Positions 1-6,599 of a stretch of DNA of 8,645 nt are shown piece by piece (the stretch's first letter is position 1; each line of letters starts with the position of its first letter). The DNA lies in assembly GCA_947427985.1 (NCBI GenBank), contig CANEKB010000043.1:1-8645 (forward strand), in the 5' to 3' direction. This DNA is from an uncultured Candidatus Saccharibacteria bacterium (GTDB taxonomy: Bacteria; Patescibacteriota; Saccharimonadia; Saccharimonadales; Saccharimonadaceae). Below the pieces are notes generated by a model. That model saw only the letters and a program-made list of their open reading frames with translations. It had not been told where the DNA came from and made no database searches. A program made the position numbers and the translations under genes.

Positions 1-53
1 TTAGCAACTACCTACTAGATTATCTACAAATAAAACCAGGAGTGACGGAATAA
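1..53 (+). CDS. 3' end of an upstream gene, possibly FtsI/PBP transpeptidase (partial)
   Basis: An open frame enters from the left edge (first full codon at 3) and ends at TAA 51-53, encoding the C-terminal residues SNYLLDYLQIKPGVTE. The last A of the stop is the first A of the mraY start (TAATG), the same tight junction style seen at the later dcw boundaries, so this is probably the real end of the preceding operon gene. A C-terminus of this kind (a short helix followed by a Leu-x-Ile-x-Pro stretch) is compatible with the end of class B penicillin-binding proteins, and ftsI commonly precedes mraY in dcw clusters. Only 16 residues are visible, so the identity is a guess from position; murF or another dcw gene is also possible. 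Confidence 0.45.
   Translation, partial: SNYLLDYLQIKPGVTE
38..42 (+). promoter_or_regulatory. Ribosome binding site of mraY
   Basis: AGGAG lies 10 nt before the ATG at 53, inside the end of the upstream frame. It supports the start at 53 and coupled translation across the TAATG junction. Confidence 0.7.
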
Positions 54-1156
54 TGGAAGACACGTTGAATAACGAAGCTTTTTATGGGTTGATTTTGGCA
101 TTGTCGGCGTTTTTCTTGGCGACTTTTCTGACGCCAATTTATACGTTTTTCGCCTATAAGTACAAATTCTGGAAGAAGCAGAAAAAAGAAGCCATGACCG
201 GAGAAAAACTAAAGGTCGTAGCAAAGCTGCATGCTGATAAAATTGCACGGCATTTCCCAACGATGGCGGGTATTATTGGCGTAGTAACAGTTTTAATTGT
301 GACTTGGATTTGCAATCTCAATCGTGAACAGACATGGTTGCCCTTGATAGGTTTTATCGGAGGGAGTGTGGTGGGGTTGATCGACGATTTGATTAATGTG
401 TTTGGTAGCGGTAAAGGTGCAGCGGGACTACGTGCGCCAGTGAAATTTGCAATGATTACTACGATTGGCGTGATGCTGGGTTGGTGGTTTGCGGTGAAGC
501 TGGGCTGGACTAGCATCGAGGTGCCGTTTGTCGGGGCCTGGGAAGTTGGCACAGTGGGGATGATCGTGGTTTTTGCCTTTGCGGTAGTGGCGACTTCGAA
601 TGCAGTGAATATTTCAGACGGGTTGGATGGTTTGGCGGGTGGGCTATCTTTGATGGCGTATGGTGCGTACGGTGTGATTGCGCTGTTTCAAGGACAGTGG
701 ATGTTGACAGGCTTTTGCCTAACGGTGGTTGGGTGGCTTTTATCGTACATCTGGTTCAATGTGCCACCAGCACGGTTTATGATGGGCGATACGGGGTCGT
801 TTGCACTGGGAGCGGGGCTAGGCGTAGTGGCGATGATGACCAATTCGTTTTTCCTGTTACCAATTATTGGGATTATGTTTGTAGTTGAAGCGGGCTCGTC
901 GTTGTTGCAAATTTTTTGGAAAAAGGCTTTTCATAAGAAGTTGTTTATTTCGGCGCCGGTACACCATCATTTAGAGGCGCAGGGCTGGGGCGAAGCGAAA
1001 ATCGTGATGCGATTCTGGGTAATTGCGGGTGTATTTGCGATTTTGGGTGTATTCTTAGCGGTGCAAGGTGGGGTTGTGAACGAGGCAAAACAGGGAATTG
1101 AGGCGCGACGTGACCAAGGGATAGAAATACAAAAGGTGGACGATGCGGAAGCATAA
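53..1156 (+). CDS. mraY: Phospho-N-acetylmuramoyl-pentapeptide-transferase (MraY)
   Basis: Integral membrane enzyme that transfers phospho-MurNAc-pentapeptide from UDP to undecaprenyl phosphate, making lipid I, the first membrane step of peptidoglycan synthesis. The 367 aa are near the usual family length (about 320-360). Visible motifs, in order: the Asp pair D111-D112 (GLIDDLINV), the NISDGLDGLAGG loop (186-197), the MMGDTGS motif with D246 (243-249), and the His triad 304-306 followed by a GW at 311-312 that resembles the family's HHHFE..GW loop. Many hydrophobic helices fit the ten-TM fold. The N-terminal loop, usually ..GTPTMGG, reads RHFPTMAG here (66-73), so it is divergent but recognisable. 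The C-terminal tail (about 340-367) is charged. The gene overlaps the upstream stop by 1 nt and ftsW by 14 nt. Sure of the family; WecA-type relatives are unlikely given the His triad and the neighbours. Confidence 0.95.
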   Translation: MEDTLNNEAFYGLILALSAFFLATFLTPIYTFFAYKYKFWKKQKKEAMTGEKLKVVAKLHADKIARHFPTMAGIIGVVTVLIVTWICNLNREQTWLPLIGFIGGSVVGLIDDLINVFGSGKGAAGLRAPVKFAMITTIGVMLGWWFAVKLGWTSIEVPFVGAWEVGTVGMIVVFAFAVVATSNAVNISDGLDGLAGGLSLMAYGAYGVIALFQGQWMLTGFCLTVVGWLLSYIWFNVPPARFMMGDTGSFALGAGLGVVAMMTNSFFLLPIIGIMFVVEAGSSLLQIFWKKAFHKKLFISAPVHHHLEAQGWGEAKIVMRFWVIAGVFAILGVFLAVQGGVVNEAKQGIEARRDQGIEIQKVDDAEA

Positions 1157-2327
1157 AAGTGATCGGACCTTGGGCGCGTTAACAATCGTTTTGCTAGCGA
1201 TCGGGCTAATTGTGATTTATATGGTGGGGCCGATGCGGGTGAATGTCTTGAACACGACCTATGGTACGGAATATAATGAAAATTATTTCATCGTGCGGCA
1301 GCTAATAAACGTGGTGCTGTCGCTAGTTGTATTTGTTGCAGCGTTTAAGCTACCATATCCGATCATAAAAAAGGCCGGAAAATGGGTGATGTTTGGGGGA
1401 TTGGTATTATGTGCATTGTTGGCAGTTTTGGCGGCAGTGGGAAGTGGGTTGGCGCGGTGTGAGCTTGGCGCATGTCGGTGGTTTAATTTTGCCGGGTTGA
1501 GCCTGCAGCCGGCGGAGATTTTGAAAATTGGGCTGGTGTTATATCTGGCTGGGTTGATGTCGGAACGAAAGAAGGAAGGAAAGTTAGATAGCTGGAGTGA
1601 TTTCTGGATTCCATTTATCGTAATTTGTGGTTTATCGTTGTTTTTCGTAGTGATTTTGCAGAAAGACCTTGGTACGGGCGTTAGTTTAATGGCAATCATG
1701 CTAGCGATGTTGTTTATGAGCGGGGTAAAGATGCGGTATTTCGTGATTACGGTGGCGATAGTGCTGGTTGGGGGAGTGGTAGCGATCGTCAGTTCACCAC
1801 ATCGAATGTCGCGGTTGTTGACTTTTCAGAGTGACGAATCGAGCGATACCTATCATATTGATATTGCGATGATTGCGATCGGTACAGGCGGGTTGTTGGG
1901 TGTCGGTCCGGGTAATAGTGTACAAGCGACAGGGTATCTACCTGAGTCGATCAACGATTCGGTGTTTGCAGTGATTGGCGAGACTTTTGGCTTTATGGGG
2001 TTACTACTAATAGTGGGGTGTTTTACGGTATTGCTAACACGATTGCTTAAGACGGCGAATTACCTACAGGATGACGAGCAATCGTTGATGGTAGTGGGGA
2101 TTTTTGCTTGGGCGACAGCGCACGTAGTTATTAACATCGCCGCGATGACTGGGCTATTGCCGCTTACGGGGATTACATTGCCACTGCTAAGTTACGGTGG
2201 GACGAGTATGCTGTTCATGACGGGAGCTTTAGGTCTAGCATTACAACTTTCGTGTTATACTAGTAGAGAACCGAGGGTGGAGACGGGGGAACGAAGAGTG
2301 AGTAGGAGAACGGAGACGAGATTATGA
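1143..2327 (+). CDS. ftsW: SEDS peptidoglycan glycosyltransferase FtsW
   Basis: Polytopic membrane glycosyltransferase of the SEDS family (FtsW/RodA/SpoVE) that polymerises lipid II into glycan strands at the septum, normally working with a class B PBP. The 394 aa match the family. Visible landmarks: W113 in CRWFNFAGLSLQPAE (family RRW...QPSE), KDLGTG (174-179), a FQSDESSDTYH segment (218-228) corresponding to the extracytoplasmic loop, YLPESINDSVFAVIGE (265-280) in which D272 aligns with the essential SEDS aspartate, and the C-terminal LPLTGITLPLLSYGGTS (339-355). FtsW is preferred over RodA because the gene sits between mraY and murG, as in most dcw clusters. AAGG at 1133-1136 is the likely ribosome site. 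The gene overlaps mraY by 14 nt and murG by 4 nt (ATGA). The last 25 residues are basic and presumably cytoplasmic. Confidence 0.93.
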   Translation: MRKHKSDRTLGALTIVLLAIGLIVIYMVGPMRVNVLNTTYGTEYNENYFIVRQLINVVLSLVVFVAAFKLPYPIIKKAGKWVMFGGLVLCALLAVLAAVGSGLARCELGACRWFNFAGLSLQPAEILKIGLVLYLAGLMSERKKEGKLDSWSDFWIPFIVICGLSLFFVVILQKDLGTGVSLMAIMLAMLFMSGVKMRYFVITVAIVLVGGVVAIVSSPHRMSRLLTFQSDESSDTYHIDIAMIAIGTGGLLGVGPGNSVQATGYLPESINDSVFAVIGETFGFMGLLLIVGCFTVLLTRLLKTANYLQDDEQSLMVVGIFAWATAHVVINIAAMTGLLPLTGITLPLLSYGGTSMLFMTGALGLALQLSCYTSREPRVETGERRVSRRTETRL

Positions 2328-3733
2328 AAGTGTTAGTGGTCGGTGGAGGGTCGGGGGGACATATTACTCCAGCAGTGGCGGTAGTACGAGAGCTTTTAGA
2401 GAAGAAACCGCGTACAAAGGTGGAGTTTTGGACAGATCGAAAATATTATAAAAATGTTGTAAAAATTACAACAGAGATTGGTGTGCGATGGGGTTCGCAA
2501 GCGGGAACAACGCGAGGGAAAGTACCATATATTCGGGTGCGAAAAGTTTGTGCAGGGAAATTTCGTCGTTATTCGGGCTGGAAGTGGTACGATTGGTTTC
2601 GAAACTGGTGGATTGTGCTGAAGGATCTAGTTTTTGGGAATATTGTAGGTTTTTTCGGTTTTGTTAGCGGATTAGTACAGAGCTTTTGGCGGTTACTGTT
2701 ACCAAGTAAGCGTCCGGATGTGGTCTTTTTGAAGGGGGGGTTTGTGGGGTTACCGGTTGGGATTGTAGCGAGGAAGTTGAAGATACCATATGTTGTGCAC
2801 GAATCAGATGCGGTGCCAGGATTAGCGAACAGAATTTTGATGGAACATGCTACGGTAATTACGAGTGGCTGGAATGTAAAGGAAGATGGGCCGAACGATA
2901 ATATTATATGTGTGGGAATTCCAGTGGCACCGGAGTTTCGCGAGGTGAGCGAGGCGCAGCAACGCAATTTGAAGAAAGATTTTGGATTTGATCCGGAACA
3001 GCCTCTAGTCGTGGTGACGGGGGGAAGTCAGGGCGCACAGCACATTAACGAAGCTATGGTGACAATTTTGCCAGAGATTCTAAAGTTTGCGAGTGTAGCA
3101 TTAGTTGCGGGTCGAAAGCACTATGAGAATATGGTAGAGTTGAAACGTTATGAAGAGTGGGACAAGGCAAAATTGAAGTCGAATTTTCGGATGTGGGAGT
3201 TCAATTCGGCGATGCACGAGTTAATGGGTGCGGCGGATGTTGTAGTGAGTCGAGCCGGCGCAACGACGACCGCTGAGCTGGCGGCGCTCGGTAAGGCTGT
3301 AGTTTTGGTGCCGTTTGGGCGGTTGCCAGGTGGCCACCAAACCAAAAATGCCGAAAAGCTGGAAGAAATGGGGGCAGTGAAGGTAGTAACGGATGATCAG
3401 ATGGTGAGAAAACCAGCTGAGCTGCTTGAAACGGTGAGACATTTAGTACGGGCGCCAAGGGAGCGCGAAGCATTAGCTAAGAAGCTCCATGCAGAAGCAA
3501 AGCCAGACGCGGCGGGTAGATTGGCAGAAATTCTGATCGAGGTGGGTGAAAATACTGAAAAAGAGCGTATAGAAAAGCAAAAACAAAAAATGAAGCCGAA
3601 GACAGAGAAGCCGGGGATTAAGTTGCCAGAAGAAATAGAGGCAAAACTTAAGGCGGAGCGAAAAGAGGCAGCACGTGAAGCTAAGGAGCTTGACGAGGCA
3701 ATGAAGCGGTGGAAGAATGAGAAACAAGAATAA
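2324..3733 (+). CDS. murG: UDP-GlcNAc:lipid I GlcNAc transferase (MurG) with charged C-terminal tail
   Basis: Membrane-associated GT-B glycosyltransferase that adds GlcNAc to lipid I to form lipid II. Landmarks: the glycine-rich GGGSGGHITP loop (7-16), KGGFVGLP (137-144), HESDAVPGLANR (159-170), TGGSQGAQHIN (232-242), and the UDP-GlcNAc binding region SRAGATTTAELAALGKAVVLVPFG (309-332) followed by a Gln near Q339. The family is usually about 355-370 aa; this one is 469. The excess lies in two places. One is a hydrophobic, aromatic-rich insertion around 85-126 between the GKFRRY and RPDVV segments, probably strengthening membrane contact. The other is a Lys/Glu-rich tail from about residue 408 to the end, predicted helical or coiled coil. 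The start is fixed by the ATGA overlap with ftsW and the N-terminal motif. The tail overlaps the next gene by 17 nt. Confidence 0.95.
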   Translation: MKVLVVGGGSGGHITPAVAVVRELLEKKPRTKVEFWTDRKYYKNVVKITTEIGVRWGSQAGTTRGKVPYIRVRKVCAGKFRRYSGWKWYDWFRNWWIVLKDLVFGNIVGFFGFVSGLVQSFWRLLLPSKRPDVVFLKGGFVGLPVGIVARKLKIPYVVHESDAVPGLANRILMEHATVITSGWNVKEDGPNDNIICVGIPVAPEFREVSEAQQRNLKKDFGFDPEQPLVVVTGGSQGAQHINEAMVTILPEILKFASVALVAGRKHYENMVELKRYEEWDKAKLKSNFRMWEFNSAMHELMGAADVVVSRAGATTTAELAALGKAVVLVPFGRLPGGHQTKNAEKLEEMGAVKVVTDDQMVRKPAELLETVRHLVRAPREREALAKKLHAEAKPDAAGRLAEILIEVGENTEKERIEKQKQKMKPKTEKPGIKLPEEIEAKLKAERKEAAREAKELDEAMKRWKNEKQE

Positions 3734-4268
3734 AGAGCGTGGGCTAAGGCGGGGGCAAACGATTGTTGCAGAGCGAGAGCGTGCAGAGTCGGAATCGGAG
3801 AGAATGCTGGCGCGCAAGAAGGTTCAGCGAAAACATGTGATTTCGGTGTTGCTGGTTTTGGCGTTGTTTCTAGCGATTGGTAGCTTAATCTATGTGGGGG
3901 TCACGAGTATGGTGCGCGAAAAGGTGGAAACGAAAACGCCAGTAGAGAAATACGAGATAAATGCAGAGATTGTTGATGAGACGGGTGGCGGACAAATTTC
4001 GTCGCGGATACGGGAATATATCGGAAGGATTGAGCGAGATTTTGCAGCATTAGGATATGAAGTGAAGCGGGTGGTTTTGCCGGCCGGGATGAGTAGAACG
4101 CTTTATGTCGATTTAGAAGGAATGACGACATATTTTAAGGTAAGCTTGGATCGAGATACAGCAGTGTCGGCAGAAGATGCGAAGCGTATGATTGATTATC
4201 TGAAAGAGCACGAGTTGCAACCGGAATATGTGGATGTACGAGTGCAAGGGAAGGGGTATTACAAATAG
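3717..4268 (+). CDS. ftsQ: Putative minimal FtsQ/DivIB-like division protein
   Basis: A 183-aa bitopic protein: a charged cytoplasmic N-terminus (1-40, very rich in Arg/Glu), one TM helix (about 41-62, VISVLLVLALFLAIGSLIYV), then an extracytoplasmic domain of about 115 residues. No POTRA domain can be placed after the TM. The last 90 residues fit the FtsQ/DivIB beta domain: a helix (95-113), strands around YEVKRVVL and RTLYVDL, TTYFKVSLDRD, a helix with a YL pair, and the ending PEYVDVRVQGKGYYK, which mirrors the common YIDLRF..RVYYK end of FtsQ. The position after murG agrees with a divisome role linking FtsL/FtsB to FtsW. The start at 3717 overlaps murG by 17 nt with only a weak purine-rich site; an in-frame ATG at 3804 has GGAG just 3 nt away, too close to prefer. 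The family call is inferred from pattern and context. Confidence 0.65.
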   Translation: MRNKNKERGLRRGQTIVAERERAESESERMLARKKVQRKHVISVLLVLALFLAIGSLIYVGVTSMVREKVETKTPVEKYEINAEIVDETGGGQISSRIREYIGRIERDFAALGYEVKRVVLPAGMSRTLYVDLEGMTTYFKVSLDRDTAVSAEDAKRMIDYLKEHELQPEYVDVRVQGKGYYK

Positions 4269-4273
4269 GATGA

Positions 4274-4302
4274 TTGACTTTTGCTGGTTTTTGCGTTAAA
4301 AT
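4274..4302 (+). promoter_or_regulatory. Sigma-70-type promoter of rplK
   Basis: -35 TTGACT (4274-4279), a 17-nt spacer, -10 TAAAAT (4297-4302). Expected transcription start is near 4309. It lies immediately after the stop codon of the FtsQ-like gene, with no terminator between. The same hexamers and spacing recur at 7660-7688. Confidence 0.8.
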
Positions 4303-4315
4303 AGATGAGTTACGC

Positions 4316-4355
4316 ACGATTAATAATCGTCACCGGGAGCTTCGCCCGGAAAGGA
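4316..4355 (+). promoter_or_regulatory. Structured rplK leader, candidate L1 autoregulatory site, with ribosome site
   Basis: Two adjacent hairpins fill the roughly 50-nt leader. The first is a palindrome, ACGATTA (4316-4322) / TAATCGT (4324-4330). The second is CCGGG (4333-4337) / CCCGG (4345-4349), whose 3' arm touches the Shine-Dalgarno AAAGGA (4350-4355), 6 nt before the ATG. The second hairpin carries GGGAGCTT (4335-4342), close to GGGAGGTT in the rplA leader. Family knowledge: L1 represses the L11-L1 mRNA by binding a leader element that mimics its 23S site. The link here is inferred from motif and position. Confidence 0.55.
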
Positions 4356-4361
4356 AAAAGT

Positions 4362-4790
4362 ATGGCAGGAAAACAAGTTATTGGCAACCTCAAGTTGCGC
4401 ATTCCTGGCGGTAAAGCTACGGCTGGACCTCCAGTTGGCTCTACACTTGGTCAGTGGGGCTTAAATATGATGGATTTTATTAATCCATTCAACGAAAAGA
4501 CTAAAGAATTTAATGGTAAGAACGTCATTGTTCACATTAAGGTTTATGATGATCGCACCTTTGACTGGGTTTGCCTTGGACAACCAGTAGATGATTTGAT
4601 TCGCGAAAAGATCAAGATCGAAAAGGGTAGCGGTAAACCGAACCTCGAGAAAGTTGGTAAAATCTCCCGCGCAGATCTCGAAGAGATTGCAAAGGTGAAG
4701 ATGGGTCAGTTGAACGCTATCGATATGGATGGCGCAGTAAAAGTCATTGCTGGTACTGCGCGTTCGATGGGTGTGGTCGTCGAGGACTAA
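4362..4790 (+). CDS. rplK: 50S ribosomal protein L11
   Basis: Ribosomal stalk-base protein that binds the GTPase-associated region of 23S rRNA and helps position elongation factors. It is 142 aa from the ATG at 4362, exactly the usual length. The N-terminal domain begins MAGKQVIGNLKLRIPGGKA with the proline-rich PPVGSTLGQWGLN segment (23-34). The C-terminal rRNA-binding domain contains GSGKPNLEKVGKISRADLEEIA (89-110) and ends in the signature GTARSMG (131-137). A longer frame opens at 4305, but that ATG lies between the -10 box and the expected transcription start, so 4362 with AAAGGA 6 nt upstream is chosen. The linker usually reading KTPPAS..LL is replaced by LGQPVDDLIREKIKIEKG, a modest divergence. 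The gene forms a single-gene transcript ending at the terminator that follows. Confidence 0.96.
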   Translation: MAGKQVIGNLKLRIPGGKATAGPPVGSTLGQWGLNMMDFINPFNEKTKEFNGKNVIVHIKVYDDRTFDWVCLGQPVDDLIREKIKIEKGSGKPNLEKVGKISRADLEEIAKVKMGQLNAIDMDGAVKVIAGTARSMGVVVED

Positions 4791-4800
4791 TAAAAAACGG

Positions 4801-4832
4801 AAAGAGTTCGCAGGTGGGGCGAGCTCTTTTTT
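4801..4832 (+). terminator. Rho-independent terminator after rplK
   Basis: AAAGAGTTCGC (4801-4811) pairs with GCGAGCTCTTT (4819-4829), 11 bp with one G-U pair, a 7-nt loop, and a T run at 4827-4832. It separates rplK from the downstream cassette. Confidence 0.88.
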
Positions 4833-4866
4833 GTTGGGAAATGATGTCAAAAATGGGGCGGGGTAG

Positions 4867-4875
4867 TGCTATAAT
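4867..4875 (+). promoter_or_regulatory. Extended -10 promoter of the three-gene cassette
   Basis: TGCTATAAT: perfect -10 TATAAT (4870-4875) preceded by TG at 4867-4868. No good -35 is seen (TCAAAA at the 17-nt position), so the extended -10 probably carries recognition. The same nine bases occur before rplA at 6575-6583. Confidence 0.7.
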
Positions 4876-4895
4876 ATAATTCGAAAGGAGAAAAT

Positions 4896-5579
4896 ATGAG
4901 TCGACGATATATTTTGCGATTCGATATTTGGATTTGTTTGGCGGTGGCGTTTTTGGTGAGTTTGGGAACGGAAGCCTTGATGAAAAATATGCTCACTCAG
5001 AAATATGAGGATCATAAGACAGAACATATCGTCGGTGTCGGGGAAATTGGTGGGGTGGCGACGGAAGAAGTGTTTCGAGCGGAAAGCGTGAAAGACTTGG
5101 AAGATCATGAAACCTTTACTGTGGTTTCGCCGGGGATTGAATATCGGAATCGAGGTGGAGGATATTACAGCGGAATGTATTTGCATGCGCTGACTTTGCC
5201 GTCGGGAGAGATTGTCGCAGCACGAATCAACACGCCTAATGTGAAGAAAGCGGATGGAAGCGATTCGCCATATGGTGGAGAATCAATTTTGCCAGTTGGA
5301 CGGGTTGTGGAAGCAAATTTGGAGGATAGTGAGACGTTCTTGAGCCAAATTGAATTCAGTGAACCGTTGAGTAGACATGATTTTTATGTTGATATGCTCG
5401 GCGATGGAGCAATTCAAAGCGAGGAAGATTTTATTGAAGCACCGACTCTTTTTGCACAGCTCTTGACAATCATAATCGTCTTCGCTATATTACATTTTGT
5501 AGGGTCTAAAATCGGGATTTTCCCAGCTTTCTATACGCGCAAAAAGTCGGAAGCTGAGAAAAAATCCGACTGGGACTAA
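4896..5579 (+). CDS. Two-TM membrane protein with extracytoplasmic domain, unknown function
   Basis: I do not recognise a named family. The 227-aa protein has a basic N-terminus (MSRRYILR), a TM helix at about 8-29, a hydrophilic, acidic extracytoplasmic-type domain (about 31-182), a second TM helix at about 184-204 (LFAQLLTIIIVFAILHFVGS), and a short charged cytoplasmic tail. The middle domain has alternating strand-like stretches (HALTLPSGEIVAARI, SILPVGRVVEANL, HDFYVDMLGDGAI) suggesting a beta-rich fold. There is no lipobox or Cys pair. The start is well supported by AAAGGAG (4885-4890 core) 5 nt before the ATG and the promoter at 4867. It is first in a unit of three genes and probably acts with the next two. 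Sorting or signalling at the membrane would be a guess. Confidence 0.8.
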   Translation: MSRRYILRFDIWICLAVAFLVSLGTEALMKNMLTQKYEDHKTEHIVGVGEIGGVATEEVFRAESVKDLEDHETFTVVSPGIEYRNRGGGYYSGMYLHALTLPSGEIVAARINTPNVKKADGSDSPYGGESILPVGRVVEANLEDSETFLSQIEFSEPLSRHDFYVDMLGDGAIQSEEDFIEAPTLFAQLLTIIIVFAILHFVGSKIGIFPAFYTRKKSEAEKKSDWD

Positions 5580-5601
5580 GAGGTAAAATATAAGGAGTTA
5601 T

Positions 5602-6213
5602 ATGGAAGAAAAAATCAAAAAAGTTAATTTGCTATATTTGTTGGGATACATTTTTGTTCCAATTATTATTTGCGCGCTAGGATACGCTTTATGCTATTTT
5701 TGTTTTCGTGATGGTGGTACTGGGGCAGTTTTGACGACGATGGTGCCATCGATTTTAGCGGTAGTTTGGTGGATTTTTGGTGGAAGTCTCATCTTTAGAA
5801 AAAAGACAAAGGAGCTAGAGCAACGTTTTAATGCAGAAGGCTATAAGCGTAATCAGACTTTTTATGGTCGTGGAAAGACGGTTGTGTTAGATATTGAGAA
5901 GGGAATGCTGGGTATTTGTTTCTTCTGGAACCCTTGCCAGACTTATATTTTACCGGCAACACGGGTTGAGAAAGCTTGGGTTGATGACGGCAAGATGGGG
6001 TCGGGCTTTATGGAAGGTAGTAGCCGCGTAAGCTTCTTGTTTACAATTGACGGGATTAAAGTTCGCGTCGACACTTTTGCTTCGAATCAACGTTTCCGCA
6101 TGGATGATAAGCGTATTTTGACTGGTATTTCGAAGGCGGATATGATGGTACAGAATATTAATGAGGCGAAGGCCCATTCCGAGAAGAATAGTACAAAGAA
6201 AACCGAGAAATAG
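5602..6213 (+). CDS. Two-TM protein with possible PH-like cytoplasmic domain
   Basis: A 203-aa protein with two N-terminal TM helices (about 9-34 and 42-65) separated by a short loop, then a soluble part of about 135 residues ending in a Lys/Glu-rich tail. The soluble part, GKTVVLDIEKGMLGICF (90-106), a TYILPATRVEKAWVDDG region, then VSFLFTIDGIKVRVDTF, has the strand spacing seen in small bacterial PH-like domains, where a 'value kept in the protein, then Ile-Pro, then acidic strand' pattern recurs; this is a fold guess by eye. The start is supported by AAGGAG (5592-5597) 4 nt before the ATG. It lies 22 nt after the previous gene and 2 nt before the next, so it is co-transcribed and probably coupled. 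No enzymatic motif is visible. Confidence 0.78.
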   Translation: MEEKIKKVNLLYLLGYIFVPIIICALGYALCYFCFRDGGTGAVLTTMVPSILAVVWWIFGGSLIFRKKTKELEQRFNAEGYKRNQTFYGRGKTVVLDIEKGMLGICFFWNPCQTYILPATRVEKAWVDDGKMGSGFMEGSSRVSFLFTIDGIKVRVDTFASNQRFRMDDKRILTGISKADMMVQNINEAKAHSEKNSTKKTEK

Positions 6214-6215
6214 AG

Positions 6216-6572
6216 ATGGGGATTTTTCAGAAGTTAAAAGCGGCACTAAAGGACGACTGGTGTAGCGGTTGTACGGTCCAGATGGATGAGGTGGGGAAGC
6301 AGCTTTATGCGCTACCAAGTATGACAGTGGGGCATTTTCAAGACATCGAAGATCCGAACTACTATGTGCAAAATTTGGTGAAAATTCAAAAAAAGGCGGA
6401 AATACCGGCGGGAGTATATGCTTGTGGGACATATCTCTATCATTGCCCGCAGTGCGGGAAAACTGTAGCGAAGCTAGTAGTATTTCTACCGGTGCGCGAC
6501 CAAGAACAGGTTGACGGGGCCCATTTGTTTGAAAACAAGGCGCTGATTGGGTTCTTGCAAAAAACACAATAA
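6216..6572 (+). CDS. Small zinc-ribbon protein (CxxC...CxxC), unknown function
   Basis: A 118-aa soluble protein. Its start MGIFQKLKAALKDDW looks like an amphipathic N-terminal helix that could touch the membrane, followed by C16-x2-C19. A second pair, C77-x2-C80 in YHCPQCGK, completes a likely four-Cys zinc site; C70 is an extra Cys. Between them are conserved-looking stretches (ALPSMTVGHF, AEIPAGVYACGTYLYHCPQCG, VVFLPVRDQEQ). From memory such small proteins occur in Firmicutes, but I cannot verify this here. The ATG is only 2 nt after the upstream stop with a weak purine-rich site, so translation is probably coupled. Its 3' end contains the rplA promoter (6555-6583). A Zn ribbon could bind nucleic acid or a partner protein; nothing visible decides. 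Confidence 0.8.
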   Translation: MGIFQKLKAALKDDWCSGCTVQMDEVGKQLYALPSMTVGHFQDIEDPNYYVQNLVKIQKKAEIPAGVYACGTYLYHCPQCGKTVAKLVVFLPVRDQEQVDGAHLFENKALIGFLQKTQ

Positions 6573-6583
6573 TTTGCTATAAT
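6555..6583 (+). promoter_or_regulatory. Promoter of rplA
   Basis: -35 TTGCAA (6555-6560), a 17-nt spacer, perfect -10 TATAAT (6578-6583) with an extended TG at 6575-6576. The start is expected near 6590. The -35 lies within the end of the zinc-ribbon gene. Confidence 0.82.
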
Positions 6584-6599
6584 GCAGAGAATATTGATA

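Noticed and set aside
154..552. 132-aa minus-strand frame inside mraY
   Set aside because: It lies wholly within a conserved mraY and shows no signals of its own.
4305..4361. Longer L11 start at 4305 adding 19 residues
   Set aside because: The ATG lies between the -10 box and the expected transcription start; 4362 gives the canonical L11 start, the 142-aa length and a good ribosome site.
5950..6567. 205-aa frame on the minus strand opposite the cassette genes
   Set aside because: It runs across two well-supported + genes and their 2-nt junction; its residue make-up (rich in Pro, Ser, His) looks like a shadow.
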